This document shows, piece by piece, positions 7,415 to 15,632 of a DNA stretch of 64,000 bases. Below the pieces are notes generated by a model. That model was given only the letters and a program-made list of their open reading frames with translations, did no database searches and had not been told where the DNA came from. The first letter of the stretch is position 1, and each line of letters opens with the position of its first letter. The translations under genes and the position numbers were made by a program. Source of the stretch: Tidjanibacter sp. (GTDB lineage Bacteria; Bacteroidota; Bacteroidia; Bacteroidales; Rikenellaceae); assembly GCA_017390585.1 (NCBI GenBank), contig JAFPBB010000008.1:1-64000 (forward strand), in the 5' to 3' direction.

Positions 7415-10400
7415 ATGAAGAAAATTCTTCTTTCGTTGGTTGTAGCAGCCGCAGCGCTGTTTGCAACCTCTTGCGCGAATGAGCTTGAGGAGGGTATCCA
7501 GGGTAATGGCGTTACCTTCGAGATCTCCGCTCCCGAGCTCGCCACACGTGCTTATGGTGAAGGTACTCAGGCCACTCACCTGATGTATGCTGTCTACGAC
7601 GAGACCGCTGGCGGTAACGTTGTAGTAGGCGTTTCCAACACCGAGATTGGCACCGAGGCAGAGTTTACTACTGATGCCAATGGTGTTCACAAATTCACCA
7701 CCAGCGTGCAGATTGACCTGCTCGATGGCAACGAGTACTCCGTACTCTTCTGGGCTGTAAATGCCGACTATGTAAATGCTTTCACCATCGATTGGAACGG
7801 CAAAGCTATGGAGATGAAGAGAACTATCGCAGGTAACAACGACAGCTATGATGCATTCTACGGCTACGTTCCTACCTTCAAGGTAGAGGGCGCTGTTACC
7901 AAGAGTGTAACTCTCACCCGTCCCTTCGCACAGCTCAACTTCGGTTCGACCGACTTTGTTGCGGCAGATAGTTTGAACTTTGTTCCTGCCCAGAGCTCTG
8001 TGATTGTTAAGAACGCCCCCACCAAACTCAACTGCGTAAACGGTGAAGTTAGTGATGAGGCCAACATCATCACCTATAGCGAAGCTGATGTTCCCGACGG
8101 CAACCTCAATGGTCTCACTGCCGAGTACCTCGCAATGAACTACGTTCTTGTAAATGGTAAGAGAGTATTCGACACCACTTTGAGTGTGACCGGTAGTGGC
8201 AAAACCATTACTAATGACTACGCCAGCGTGCCTATGCAGCGCAACTACCGCACCAACGTTTACGGTGCTCTGCTGACTAACAAGTCCGACTTCGGTGTCG
8301 AGATCAAACCCGGCTTTGGCGGTGCTGATGAGAATATGGAGATTGTTAAGTATCAGGCAGGCTCTGCACAGGATCTCCAGAATGCGATCGAGGCTATTAA
8401 TGGAGATCCCAACAATGAGGGTAAGACCAACGTTATTGAGCTCACCGGTGATATCGACCTCAATGACCTCTTCGGTAGCCTCAATGTAGCTACCCGCGCG
8501 CAGGCCGGCGACCCCACCTTGACTATTGCCAAAGGCCGCGAGTTGCTTCTCGACCTCAAGGGCAACACCCTCTCTTCGAAGTCCTACCAGACCGGCAAGA
8601 ACTACAATATGTTCAACGTTCACGGTACTCTCACCGTTATGAACGGTACCATCACTACCGAGCATAAAGGCGACAATATGGCTTGGAGCAAATCGACCAA
8701 CGTATTTGACGTAACCGACGGTGGTGTTCTTAACCTCGATGGCGTTACTGCCAAGAACTTGGGTGGCTCGGATATGGCATATGTAGCTCACCTCAACAAC
8801 TGGGGCGAGGTTACCCTCAACGTAGAGAACTCCAACTTGGAGTCGACCTACATCTGTGTTCGCGTATTCAACAGCGGTAACGATATGAACAATGTTACCT
8901 TCAAGAACTCGACCTTTAAGTCGCCTACTCGCGTTCTCTGGGTACACAACTACACTTTGGCTGACTTCAGTAACGATGCTGCAAAAACTGCTGCTCACCA
9001 GGCACTGCTCAACTTCGACATCTACAATGGTACCAACACTTTCACCGTTGATAATGTCTACCGTATGTTTGAGTATGGTTTCACCGACGCAATCAACTTT
9101 GATGCAGAGGGTAACGTTATTGCAAGCGATGGTGCCCAATTGAGCAATCTTATCGCTAACTTCAACTTCGCTGAGGTTAATGTTGTAAAAGACATCGTGA
9201 TTGCGAAGATTGACCTTACGAATAATGTGACCAAGGATGTAGTTATCGACGCCAACGGCCATAATATTACCACCACCGAGTACTATGGTGTTAAGATTAC
9301 TCCCGGCAAGAACGTTACTATCAAGAACGCTAACATCGTAATGACCAAAAATGGTGACTATATTAACTATGCTGCTGGCGTTAAGATTGAGAATGGCGAC
9401 TATGCCGGCAATACCGTTACGCTCGAGAAGTGCAACATTACTATGGCAAACACCGACTGGGCCTATGGCGTGAATATGCCTGCGAGCGTAAAGAATCTTA
9501 CTCTCAATATTGATGATTGCGACATTGTTGGCGCAATTGCAGTTCAGTGCTGGGGTGATAATAACATCATCACCATCAACAACAACTCCAAACTCATCTG
9601 CAACTACACTACCAGCGCACTCTACACCTCCTACTGCGTTGCATTGCAGGGTAACGGTACCACCGCAGCCGAGAACAATACTCTTATCATCGATGGTTGC
9701 GAGTTCTCGTATATTGGCAAAGATGACTTCAACTCGAATATCTACTCGGTTGCAGATGTGAGTGAAAAGAACACTGTTACTGTAACCAATGCGACTTACA
9801 AAGGTGTAGCAGCCTATGGCTATAATGAAGCTGTGTACACTGTTAAGACAGCAGACGAGTTTGTTGCTGCTCTTGAGCGCGGTAAAAATGTTGCCTTGAC
9901 TGCAAACGTGAAGATTGATCCCGCAAATATGAGCAATGCTTACGGCAAGACTGGCATCAATGTTAAGAATGGTCAGGCTATCTATGGTGGTGGCCACACT
10001 CTCAACATCAAAGGTGCAGGTGGCACTTGGGATTCGGGTATCAACACCACCGGTGGTCTTATCAAAGACCTCACTGTGACTGGTTCTTTCCGCGGTATCT
10101 TCATTAACCACAACAGTGACCACAGCGAGAAGGTTGTTCTCGAGAATGTGACTATCGGTGGTAATGGTACCGTCTACACTATCTCCTGCGACCAGGGTCT
10201 CAATCAAGGTTTCGAGGCTACCAATTCGACCTTCAATGGTTGGACCAGCTATGCAGCAACTCTTGGTAATGCCAAGTTTACCAATTGCAACTTTGGAGAG
10301 GGCAGTGGCTATGCATATTGCCGTCCCTACGCTCCCACCGAGTTCGTAGGTTGCGCGTTTGCGGCAGGCTATGTGGTTGACGCTGTAGCTGCAGTAACCT

Positions 10401-10489
10401 TTGAAAACTGCACCCTTGATGGCGTAGCTATCACCGCTGAGAATGTTGCAGATTTTGTAACTGATGTTACTAAAGTTACTATTAAGTAA
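7415..10489 (+). CDS. Surface lipoprotein: fimbrillin-like N-terminal module plus beta-helix
   Basis: 1024 residues. The signal MKKILLSLVVAAAALFATSC has an SPII lipobox (Cys20), so it is lipid-anchored and probably surface-exposed. Residues ~30-290 form a module resembling the DUF6562/fimbrillin-like family (YAVYDE, VLFWAVN, SYDAFYGY, RPFAQLNFG, LAMNYVL, RNYRTNVYGALLT). The same module starts the LRR lipoprotein at 29004-31286. Residues ~310-1024 are a repetitive right-handed beta-helix with N-x-N/NVTI-type turns. The C-terminal ~170 residues are near-identical to the gene at the window start. No catalytic residues are recognised; adhesin or glycan binding is the likely role. The leader has a palindrome, G9 tract and hairpin. 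Confidence 0.85.
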   Translation: MKKILLSLVVAAAALFATSCANELEEGIQGNGVTFEISAPELATRAYGEGTQATHLMYAVYDETAGGNVVVGVSNTEIGTEAEFTTDANGVHKFTTSVQIDLLDGNEYSVLFWAVNADYVNAFTIDWNGKAMEMKRTIAGNNDSYDAFYGYVPTFKVEGAVTKSVTLTRPFAQLNFGSTDFVAADSLNFVPAQSSVIVKNAPTKLNCVNGEVSDEANIITYSEADVPDGNLNGLTAEYLAMNYVLVNGKRVFDTTLSVTGSGKTITNDYASVPMQRNYRTNVYGALLTNKSDFGVEIKPGFGGADENMEIVKYQAGSAQDLQNAIEAINGDPNNEGKTNVIELTGDIDLNDLFGSLNVATRAQAGDPTLTIAKGRELLLDLKGNTLSSKSYQTGKNYNMFNVHGTLTVMNGTITTEHKGDNMAWSKSTNVFDVTDGGVLNLDGVTAKNLGGSDMAYVAHLNNWGEVTLNVENSNLESTYICVRVFNSGNDMNNVTFKNSTFKSPTRVLWVHNYTLADFSNDAAKTAAHQALLNFDIYNGTNTFTVDNVYRMFEYGFTDAINFDAEGNVIASDGAQLSNLIANFNFAEVNVVKDIVIAKIDLTNNVTKDVVIDANGHNITTTEYYGVKITPGKNVTIKNANIVMTKNGDYINYAAGVKIENGDYAGNTVTLEKCNITMANTDWAYGVNMPASVKNLTLNIDDCDIVGAIAVQCWGDNNIITINNNSKLICNYTTSALYTSYCVALQGNGTTAAENNTLIIDGCEFSYIGKDDFNSNIYSVADVSEKNTVTVTNATYKGVAAYGYNEAVYTVKTADEFVAALERGKNVALTANVKIDPANMSNAYGKTGINVKNGQAIYGGGHTLNIKGAGGTWDSGINTTGGLIKDLTVTGSFRGIFINHNSDHSEKVVLENVTIGGNGTVYTISCDQGLNQGFEATNSTFNGWTSYAATLGNAKFTNCNFGEGSGYAYCRPYAPTEFVGCAFAAGYVVDAVAAVTFENCTLDGVAITAENVADFVTDVTKVTIK

Positions 10490-10506
10490 TTTCCCATAAT
10501 TTAGGA

Positions 10507-10530
10507 CTGCGGCTCTTGGTTGGGCCGCAG
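10507..10530 (+). terminator. GC hairpin after the beta-helix gene
   Basis: CTGCGGC (10507-10513) pairs with GCCGCAG (10524-10530). It is nearly identical to the hairpin at 2374-2397 after the paralog, so the 3' UTR was duplicated with the gene. Confidence 0.6.
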
Positions 10531-10606
10531 CCCACTACCCCCAACAAAAATGCTGGCGATTTGTTAGAATTTATGGGTGGGCTGCGCGTCACGGTTTGTG
10601 GCGCGC

Positions 10607-10739
10607 AGCTGTTTTATGGCACTCGGTTGTAGTGTCGCCCTCAGCTGTTTTATGGCCCTCGGTTGTAGTGTCGCCCTCAGTTGTTCTATGGCACACGGTT
10701 GTAGTGTCGCCCTCAGCTGTTCTATGGCCCTCGGTTGTT
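10607..10739. repeat. 36-bp tandem repeat, about 3.7 copies
   Basis: Units of exactly 36 bp start at 10607, 10643 and 10679, with a partial fourth at 10715. They share the core TGGC..TCGGTTGTAGTGTCGC with a few substitutions. A further hairpin, GCTGCGCG pairing with CGCGCAGC, lies at 10581-10608. The block sits between two convergent genes in a 328-base stretch with no credible gene. Open frames through it encode only 12-residue low-complexity repeats. Confidence 0.85.
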
Positions 10740-10766
10740 TCATAACACCCAACGGCCCAAAAGCAA

Positions 10767-10794
10767 GAGCGCCCGACGAAATCGTCGGGCGCTC
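10767..10794. terminator. 13-bp stem terminator, bidirectional
   Basis: GAGCGCCCGACGA (10767-10779) pairs perfectly with TCGTCGGGCGCTC (10782-10794). It serves the end of adk on the minus strand; CTCTTT follows on the plus strand. Confidence 0.85.
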
Positions 10795-10817
10795 CTCTTT
10801 CTCTCAAGGTCGAATTT

Positions 10818-11393
10818 CTATTTCAGCTTGTCTACCTCGGCGCAGAGGCGGGCAAAAATCTCATCCACACTGCCAACGCCATCAACGGCAACGTGCTTGC
10901 CCTGTGCGGCGTAGTAGTCGGCCACGGCTGCCGTCTGCTCATTGTAGATGCGGATGCGGTTGCGGATAACCTCCTCCGAAGCGTCGTCGGCCCTGCCGCT
11001 CTCCTTGCCGCGGAGCAGAAGCCTCTCGATGAGCTCCTCCTCGGGAACCTCCAACGAAAGCATCACATCCACCTCACTATCCCACTCGGCCATAAGCTCA
11101 TCGAACTGCTCAGCCTGATAGGTATTGCGGGGAAAGCCGTCGAAGATGCTACCCTCCACATCCCTGTGGGTGGCCATAAAGTGCTTCACAATCTCGAGTA
11201 CGAGGTCGTCGGGTGCAAACTCGCCGCGGGCGATGCAACCCTCCACTTTTTTGCCGGCTTCGGTCTTGGCCTCGATCTCGTTGCGGATGACCTGGCCGGT
11301 GGAAATATGGTTGAAACCGTACTTCTCAACCAATTTGACCGCCTGGGTGCCCTTGCCGGCTCCCGGAGGTCCAAAGAGTACAATATTTTTCAT
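10818..11393 (-). CDS. adk: Adenylate kinase
   Basis: A 191-residue adenylate kinase (AMP + ATP = 2 ADP), cytoplasmic. GPPGAGKGT (8-16) is the P-loop, DGFPRN (85-90) the AMP-site motif, and GRADDASEEVIRNRI the short LID region without the zinc-finger insertion, as usual for Bacteroidota. I start at the ATG at 11393; a TTG codon directly before it is a poor alternative. It has its own upstream TATATTTG box and is divergent from thiL. Confidence 0.95.
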   Translation of the reverse strand: MKNIVLFGPPGAGKGTQAVKLVEKYGFNHISTGQVIRNEIEAKTEAGKKVEGCIARGEFAPDDLVLEIVKHFMATHRDVEGSIFDGFPRNTYQAEQFDELMAEWDSEVDVMLSLEVPEEELIERLLLRGKESGRADDASEEVIRNRIRIYNEQTAAVADYYAAQGKHVAVDGVGSVDEIFARLCAEVDKLK

Positions 11394-11421
11394 CAAATCG
11401 AAAATCTATGTTTTAATCCCG

Positions 11422-11429
11422 CAAATATA
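11422..11429 (-). promoter_or_regulatory. -7 box upstream of adk
   Basis: The minus strand reads TATATTTG, 28 bases before the adk ATG; the -33 element is not clear. Confidence 0.5.
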
Positions 11430-11472
11430 AGCATAATATCCAAACTACCTCGCGCAGTACTAAATATTTTAT

Positions 11473-11480
11473 TATCTTTG
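11473..11480 (+). promoter_or_regulatory. -7 box upstream of thiL
   Basis: TATCTTTG lies 20 bases before the thiL ATG. A second TATATTTG (11489-11496) is too close to the start codon to be the likely promoter. Confidence 0.5.
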
Positions 11481-11500
11481 CATTAAAATATATTTGCCTT

Positions 11501-12526
11501 ATGAGTAAACGCACGGAAATCTCAACTCTCGGTCATTTTGGTCTCATCGACCGACTCACAGATAATCTCGAGACGCGCAATAGTTCAACAGTGCTCGGTG
11601 TTGGCGACGACGCCGCTGTGATTGATGTGGGCGACCACTACCTCCTCATCTCCACCGAACTCCTGCACGAGGGTGTCCACTTCGACCTCACCTATTTCCC
11701 CCTGAAGCACTTGGGCTATAAGGTGGTTGTGGCTGCCGCAAGCGATATTATTGCAATGAATGGACGTCCCACTCAGCTCACCGTTTCGCTGGGCATCTCT
11801 GCTCGATTTGCTGTGGAGCACCTCGAGGAACTCTATGAAGGCATCAAGGCGGCCTGCAAGGAGTATGCCATCGACCTCGTGGGTGGCGACACCACCGCTT
11901 CTACAAATGGCCTCACCATTGGCGTGACCGCAGTGGGCGAGGTGGCAAAGGATAGGTTGGTGCGTCGTTCGGGTGCGAAGGAGAACGACCTGGTCTGCCT
12001 GACCAGCGACCTCGGAGCTGCCTATATGGGTCTCCACCTGCTCGAGCGCGAGCGCATTGCTCTCGATGGTCACCCCAATCCCAACCCCGATTTCAAGGGC
12101 CACGAGTATATCCTCCGCCGTTGGCTGAAGCCCGATCTGCGAACCGACATTATCAAGGCTCTCGAGGCCGAGGGTGTGGTTCCCACCTCGATGATTGACA
12201 TCACGGATGGACTTGCGTCGGATGCGTTGCAGTTGTGTAGGGCTTCGGGGTGTGGTATGAGGCTCTATTTGGAGCGCATCCCCATTGCGGCCGAGACGAG
12301 GGCTATGGCCGACGAGCTCAATGCCGACCCCATTGTGGCGATGCTCAACGGTGGCGACGATTTTGAGTTGCTCTTCACGGTGCCTCTCGAGATGCGCGAC
12401 AAGGTGCTGCACTTCGGCGGTATCGACGTCATAGGCCACGTCACCAAGCGCGGATGTGTGCTTGTCACTCCCGAGGGTGGCGAGATTCCACTCACTGCTC
12501 CCGGCTTTGCCCACAGGGAGGAGTAG
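11501..12526 (+). CDS. thiL: Thiamine-monophosphate kinase
   Basis: A 341-residue ThiL, phosphorylating thiamine monophosphate to the active diphosphate. Seen: GVGDDAAV (33-40) Mg-nucleotide motif, ELLHEGVHFD substrate loop, ASDIIAMNGRP, LVGGDTT, SDLGAAYMGL and IDITDGLASD in family order. Length is typical. It is a stand-alone gene with a terminator at 12550-12588, convergent with the deformylase gene. Confidence 0.93.
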   Translation: MSKRTEISTLGHFGLIDRLTDNLETRNSSTVLGVGDDAAVIDVGDHYLLISTELLHEGVHFDLTYFPLKHLGYKVVVAAASDIIAMNGRPTQLTVSLGISARFAVEHLEELYEGIKAACKEYAIDLVGGDTTASTNGLTIGVTAVGEVAKDRLVRRSGAKENDLVCLTSDLGAAYMGLHLLERERIALDGHPNPNPDFKGHEYILRRWLKPDLRTDIIKALEAEGVVPTSMIDITDGLASDALQLCRASGCGMRLYLERIPIAAETRAMADELNADPIVAMLNGGDDFELLFTVPLEMRDKVLHFGGIDVIGHVTKRGCVLVTPEGGEIPLTAPGFAHREE

Positions 12527-12549
12527 GGTAGGTCTGGCGTGTGTGTAAT

Positions 12550-12588
12550 AATAGGTGAGCGGAATGGAGTTCTGCTCACCTATTTTAT
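12550..12588. terminator. Terminator after thiL
   Basis: AATAGGTGAGC (12550-12560) pairs with GCTCACCTATT (12574-12584), followed by TTATT. Confidence 0.85.
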
Positions 12589-12610
12589 TCGGGTATGTGT
12601 GGTGTTGTGG

Positions 12611-13210
12611 TTACTCTTGCGAGAGAGTTGTTGCGCGGTCGGTGTAGATGATTCCGTCGAGATGGTCGATTTCGTGCTGAAAGATTACGGCCGTGAAACC
12701 TTCTATGTGTTCCTCCCTTGCAGAAAAATCCACGGGGTCGCGCCAACGGAGTACTATGGATGTGGCTCGCCTAACCTCTCCTCGGAGGTTGGGTACGGAG
12801 AGGCAACCCTCACTGCCCATAGCAACGTCGGCTCCATAGGAAATGATTTCGGGATTGACGTAGATTTCAAAGGGCGTACCCTCCTTGTCCATCCTCTGCA
12901 CAACCACCACACGACGCAATATGCCCACTTGCGGTGCAGCAATGCCCACCCCACTATTTTCGGGGTCGCACACGGTCTCTATCATTGAGGCCACAAGACG
13001 ACCAAACTCGGGGGCGTGGATGTCGCGATGGGTGAGTGGAGTGGAGGAGGTGCGGAGTAGCAGCGAGTCGGCTGTGTTGTCCACCTTTGTAACTCTCATT
13101 CGCGAGTAGGCTGCGCTGTTGATTAGCTCTTTTTCGCTGCGGGTCCAACCATTGGTGCAGGCAGTCAAGAGTGTGAGCAGGAGTGCGAGTGGAATATAAG
13201 TTCGTTTCAT
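12611..13210 (-). CDS. def: Peptide deformylase with lipoprotein signal
   Basis: 199 residues from the ATG at 13210, chosen because it opens a textbook SPII signal (MKRTYIPLALLLTLLTAC, Cys18). An upstream extension of the frame adds 26 residues with no family match. All three deformylase motifs are intact: GVGIAAPQVG (87-96), EGCLS (134-138, metal Cys) and QHEIDH (178-183, HExxH). The fold should remove N-formyl groups from peptides, but the signal places it outside the cytoplasm, so it is probably not the housekeeping enzyme. A TACATTTG box is upstream, divergent from the phosphatase gene. Confidence 0.88.
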   Translation of the reverse strand: MKRTYIPLALLLTLLTACTNGWTRSEKELINSAAYSRMRVTKVDNTADSLLLRTSSTPLTHRDIHAPEFGRLVASMIETVCDPENSGVGIAAPQVGILRRVVVVQRMDKEGTPFEIYVNPEIISYGADVAMGSEGCLSVPNLRGEVRRATSIVLRWRDPVDFSAREEHIEGFTAVIFQHEIDHLDGIIYTDRATTLSQE

Positions 13211-13236
13211 AGTGGGAAGATTGTGGGTTTTGACCA

Positions 13237-13244
13237 CAAATGTA
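13237..13244 (-). promoter_or_regulatory. -7 box upstream of the exported deformylase
   Basis: The minus strand reads TACATTTG, 26 bases before the ATG at 13210; no clear -33 box. Confidence 0.45.
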
Positions 13245-13267
13245 GCCAAAATAATGTTAAAATCGAC

Positions 13268-13275
13268 TATCTTTG
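13268..13275 (+). promoter_or_regulatory. -7 box upstream of the HAD phosphatase
   Basis: TATCTTTG lies 27 bases before the ATG at 13303; no clear -33 box. Confidence 0.5.
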
Positions 13276-13302
13276 TGGTCGATAACAAACAAAGGAATAG
13301 AG

Positions 13303-13956
13303 ATGAGACGATTGGTGATATTCGACCTCGATGGAACGTTGGTTAACTCCATTGCCGACCTTGCTGTTGCGGTGAATCAGGCTCTGGTGAAGTGTGGTTA
13401 TCCCACCCATCCCGAGGAGGCCTACAGATTTATGGTGGGCGATGGAGTGAACAAACTCTTTGAGCGCGCGCTCCCGGAGTCGGAACGTACGGCGGAGAAT
13501 GTGGCTCACATCAGGGAGCATTTTATGCCCTTCTATGAAGTGCATAACGCCGACCTGAGCCGCCCCTATGAGGGAATCCCCGAGTTGCTCGAGGAGCTCC
13601 AACGTCGTGGCGTGCAGATGGCTGTGGCCTCCAATAAGTACCACTCTGCCACCTGCAAGCTCATTGCCCACTTCTTCCCCACCATCCATTTCCACCCCGT
13701 ATTCGGCAATCGCGAGGGGGTGCCCGTGAAACCCGACCCACGCATTGTCGACGATATTGTGGCCACTCTGGGTGTGGATAAGAGCGATTTGCTCTATGTG
13801 GGCGACACCAATGTCGATATGCGCACTGCCATCAATGCCGGTGTCGACGCCGTGGGGGTGTCGTGGGGATTCCGCCCGAGGGAGGAACTCGCAGCCCACT
13901 CGCCATTTGCACTCATCGACCATCCTGACCAACTCCTCCCTCTGCTTGAGATGTAG
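13303..13956 (+). CDS. gph: HAD-family hydrolase, phosphoglycolate phosphatase-like
   Basis: A 217-residue HAD phosphatase of the Gph/PGP subfamily. DLDGT (8-12) holds the nucleophile and acid Asp, with a helical cap (residues ~15-80), VASNK as motif II, KPDPR as motif III and VGDTNVDM as motif IV. All catalytic residues are present. It probably dephosphorylates small phosphometabolites such as 2-phosphoglycolate; the substrate is not certain. The start is the ATG directly before RRLVIFDLDGT; an upstream in-frame non-ATG codon is ignored. Confidence 0.85.
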   Translation: MRRLVIFDLDGTLVNSIADLAVAVNQALVKCGYPTHPEEAYRFMVGDGVNKLFERALPESERTAENVAHIREHFMPFYEVHNADLSRPYEGIPELLEELQRRGVQMAVASNKYHSATCKLIAHFFPTIHFHPVFGNREGVPVKPDPRIVDDIVATLGVDKSDLLYVGDTNVDMRTAINAGVDAVGVSWGFRPREELAAHSPFALIDHPDQLLPLLEM

Positions 13957-14086
13957 GGAGGTGAGAATGTTGATGCGGAGGGGAAAATTGAGTCTGCGGC
14001 TTTGCAGTCTCCCATATTCTGCTTTACTTTGCAACCAAATGTGAATGCAATGGCCATAGGCCTAATTGAAAGAGAAAGAATTGACT

Positions 14087-15505
14087 ATGAAGATGATCTA
14101 TGATAGGATATGTGCATCCCGTGTGGCTGCCTTGATGCTTACTGTGCTTGCTGCGCTGTCGCTGTCGGGATGTAATAATGACGAGCCCAAAGAGACCATT
14201 ATCCCCAAAATCATTGGACAATCCATCATTACCAATGACAAAAATGTCTCGGTGGAACCGAGGAGTATCGTCATCCTCTTCAATCGCGATGTGGTCGTGG
14301 GCAAGAGCGATGCCATTAGTTTCGACCCCGAGGTGGAGTTTGAAACCGAGACAAAGGATAATGCGCTAAAAATCAATACGCTCCACCCCTTGCAGTATGC
14401 CACAACATACCAACTGACCATTGGTCAGGGTGCCGTGTGTGACAAGGAAACAAAGGGTGAGAACACTCCCCGTACAATCACTTTCTCCACCGAAAAAGGC
14501 CCCTATGTTCCTCCCACCGAGCCAACAATGAAACTCGTGAGCGACGGAGCCTCCTATGAAGCACAAGAACTCTACACCTTCTTGTGGGGTATCTATGGCG
14601 GTGCCACACTATCGGCTGCTATGGCAGGTGCCAATGGTTGGGATCTGGCGGAGTGTGAGTGGATCTACAAGTGGACGGGTAACTACCCCGCCATTGCGGC
14701 AGTGGACTACTCCTATCTCCATCTCTCGCCCAACAAGAATATCGACTACCGCGTTACCACCCATCTCGAAGGTTGGTGGGGACAGGGCGGAATAGTTGCG
14801 GCAAATTGGAATTGGATGGTGCCGAACTCCGAGTCGGGCCGCACTTTCACAACTGAAGCTGAGCGCACAGATTTCGACATCACCAACATTGTCGACACCA
14901 AGAGTTGGGAGTATGGGGTTGTTATGTCCAACCTGAAGGAGATGGCAGATATGTTGCTGCTCCTGAAGGAGGCCAACATTCCCGTTATGTGGCGTCCCAT
15001 CCCCAGCGCCTCGTCGAAGACTTCGTGGTGGGGTGAGGGTGGCGCCGAGCCCTACATACTCCTTTGGACTATGATGTTCGACTACTTCACCGAGCGAGGC
15101 CTTAATAACCTCATCTGGGTGTGGAGCTCTCTCTTGGGTGATATTGACTTCTATCCTGGCGAGGAGTATGTCGATATGGTTTCCATCTCGATTTTCAATA
15201 AGGTTCACCCTGCCGAGGTGGCAAATTACCACACCAATCTAAAGTCACTTTTCCCCCATAAGATGGTGGCTTTGGCAGATGTGGGCAATCTCCCCTCCAT
15301 TCCTATGCAAATGGATGCAGGTGCTGAGTGGAGCTATGTTATGCCTCGCTACGACGAGCTCAACGACTTCTCCGAGAACTACCGCCACGCCTATGCACCC
15401 ATCTCCTGGTGGCGCGAGTCGATGGCCGACCCCAGAGTCCTCACACGGAAAGATCTCACGCGCATCAAACGTCTTGCGCAGCGTAGCAAGCTCTCTGCCC
15501 AATAG
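14087..15505 (+). CDS. GH26 beta-mannanase-like lipoprotein with both catalytic Glu replaced
   Basis: 472 residues from the ATG at 14087. The lipobox SLSGC (Cys29) predicts a lipid anchor. Residues ~35-137 form an Ig-like SbsA/Big_5-type domain, and ~145-465 match the GH26 mannanase fold (LWGIYGG, WNWMVPN, FDYFTERGLNNLIWVWSS, ISWWRESM). In active GH26 the acid/base sits in an RP-x-His-Glu motif; here it reads RPIPS (303-307). The nucleophile Glu position reads ALADVG with Asp398. Both substitutions are visible in the DNA (AGC at 15005, GAT at 15278), and the frame is intact. It may bind mannan without hydrolysis. Confidence 0.82.
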   Translation: MKMIYDRICASRVAALMLTVLAALSLSGCNNDEPKETIIPKIIGQSIITNDKNVSVEPRSIVILFNRDVVVGKSDAISFDPEVEFETETKDNALKINTLHPLQYATTYQLTIGQGAVCDKETKGENTPRTITFSTEKGPYVPPTEPTMKLVSDGASYEAQELYTFLWGIYGGATLSAAMAGANGWDLAECEWIYKWTGNYPAIAAVDYSYLHLSPNKNIDYRVTTHLEGWWGQGGIVAANWNWMVPNSESGRTFTTEAERTDFDITNIVDTKSWEYGVVMSNLKEMADMLLLLKEANIPVMWRPIPSASSKTSWWGEGGAEPYILLWTMMFDYFTERGLNNLIWVWSSLLGDIDFYPGEEYVDMVSISIFNKVHPAEVANYHTNLKSLFPHKMVALADVGNLPSIPMQMDAGAEWSYVMPRYDELNDFSENYRHAYAPISWWRESMADPRVLTRKDLTRIKRLAQRSKLSAQ

Positions 15506-15574
15506 TGTCAGTTGAGCCCGCAGGTGGAGCTACTCTGTGCCGCACTCTATACCTATTATTATATTGTCACAACA

Positions 15575-15608
15575 AAAGGCGTCTCCGCAATTGCGAAGAC
15601 GCCTTTCT
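15575..15608. terminator. Bidirectional terminator between the GH26-like gene and ppdK
   Basis: AAAGGCGTCT (15575-15584) pairs with AGACGCCTTT (15597-15606). It is A-rich on the left and T-rich on the right. Confidence 0.85.
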
Positions 15609-15632
15609 ATTTAGAGTCTTACTCTCTCGAGA

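Noticed and set aside
7409..10207. A 932-codon open frame on the minus strand opposite the beta-helix gene
   Set aside because: It is produced by the biased codon use of the true gene; the product is low-complexity Val/Asn/Gly-rich, has no start context and no family match.
10577..10969. A Cys-rich 12-residue-repeat open frame over the 36-bp tandem repeat
   Set aside because: It runs into adk antisense and arises only because 36 is a multiple of three; no ribosome-binding or promoter support.
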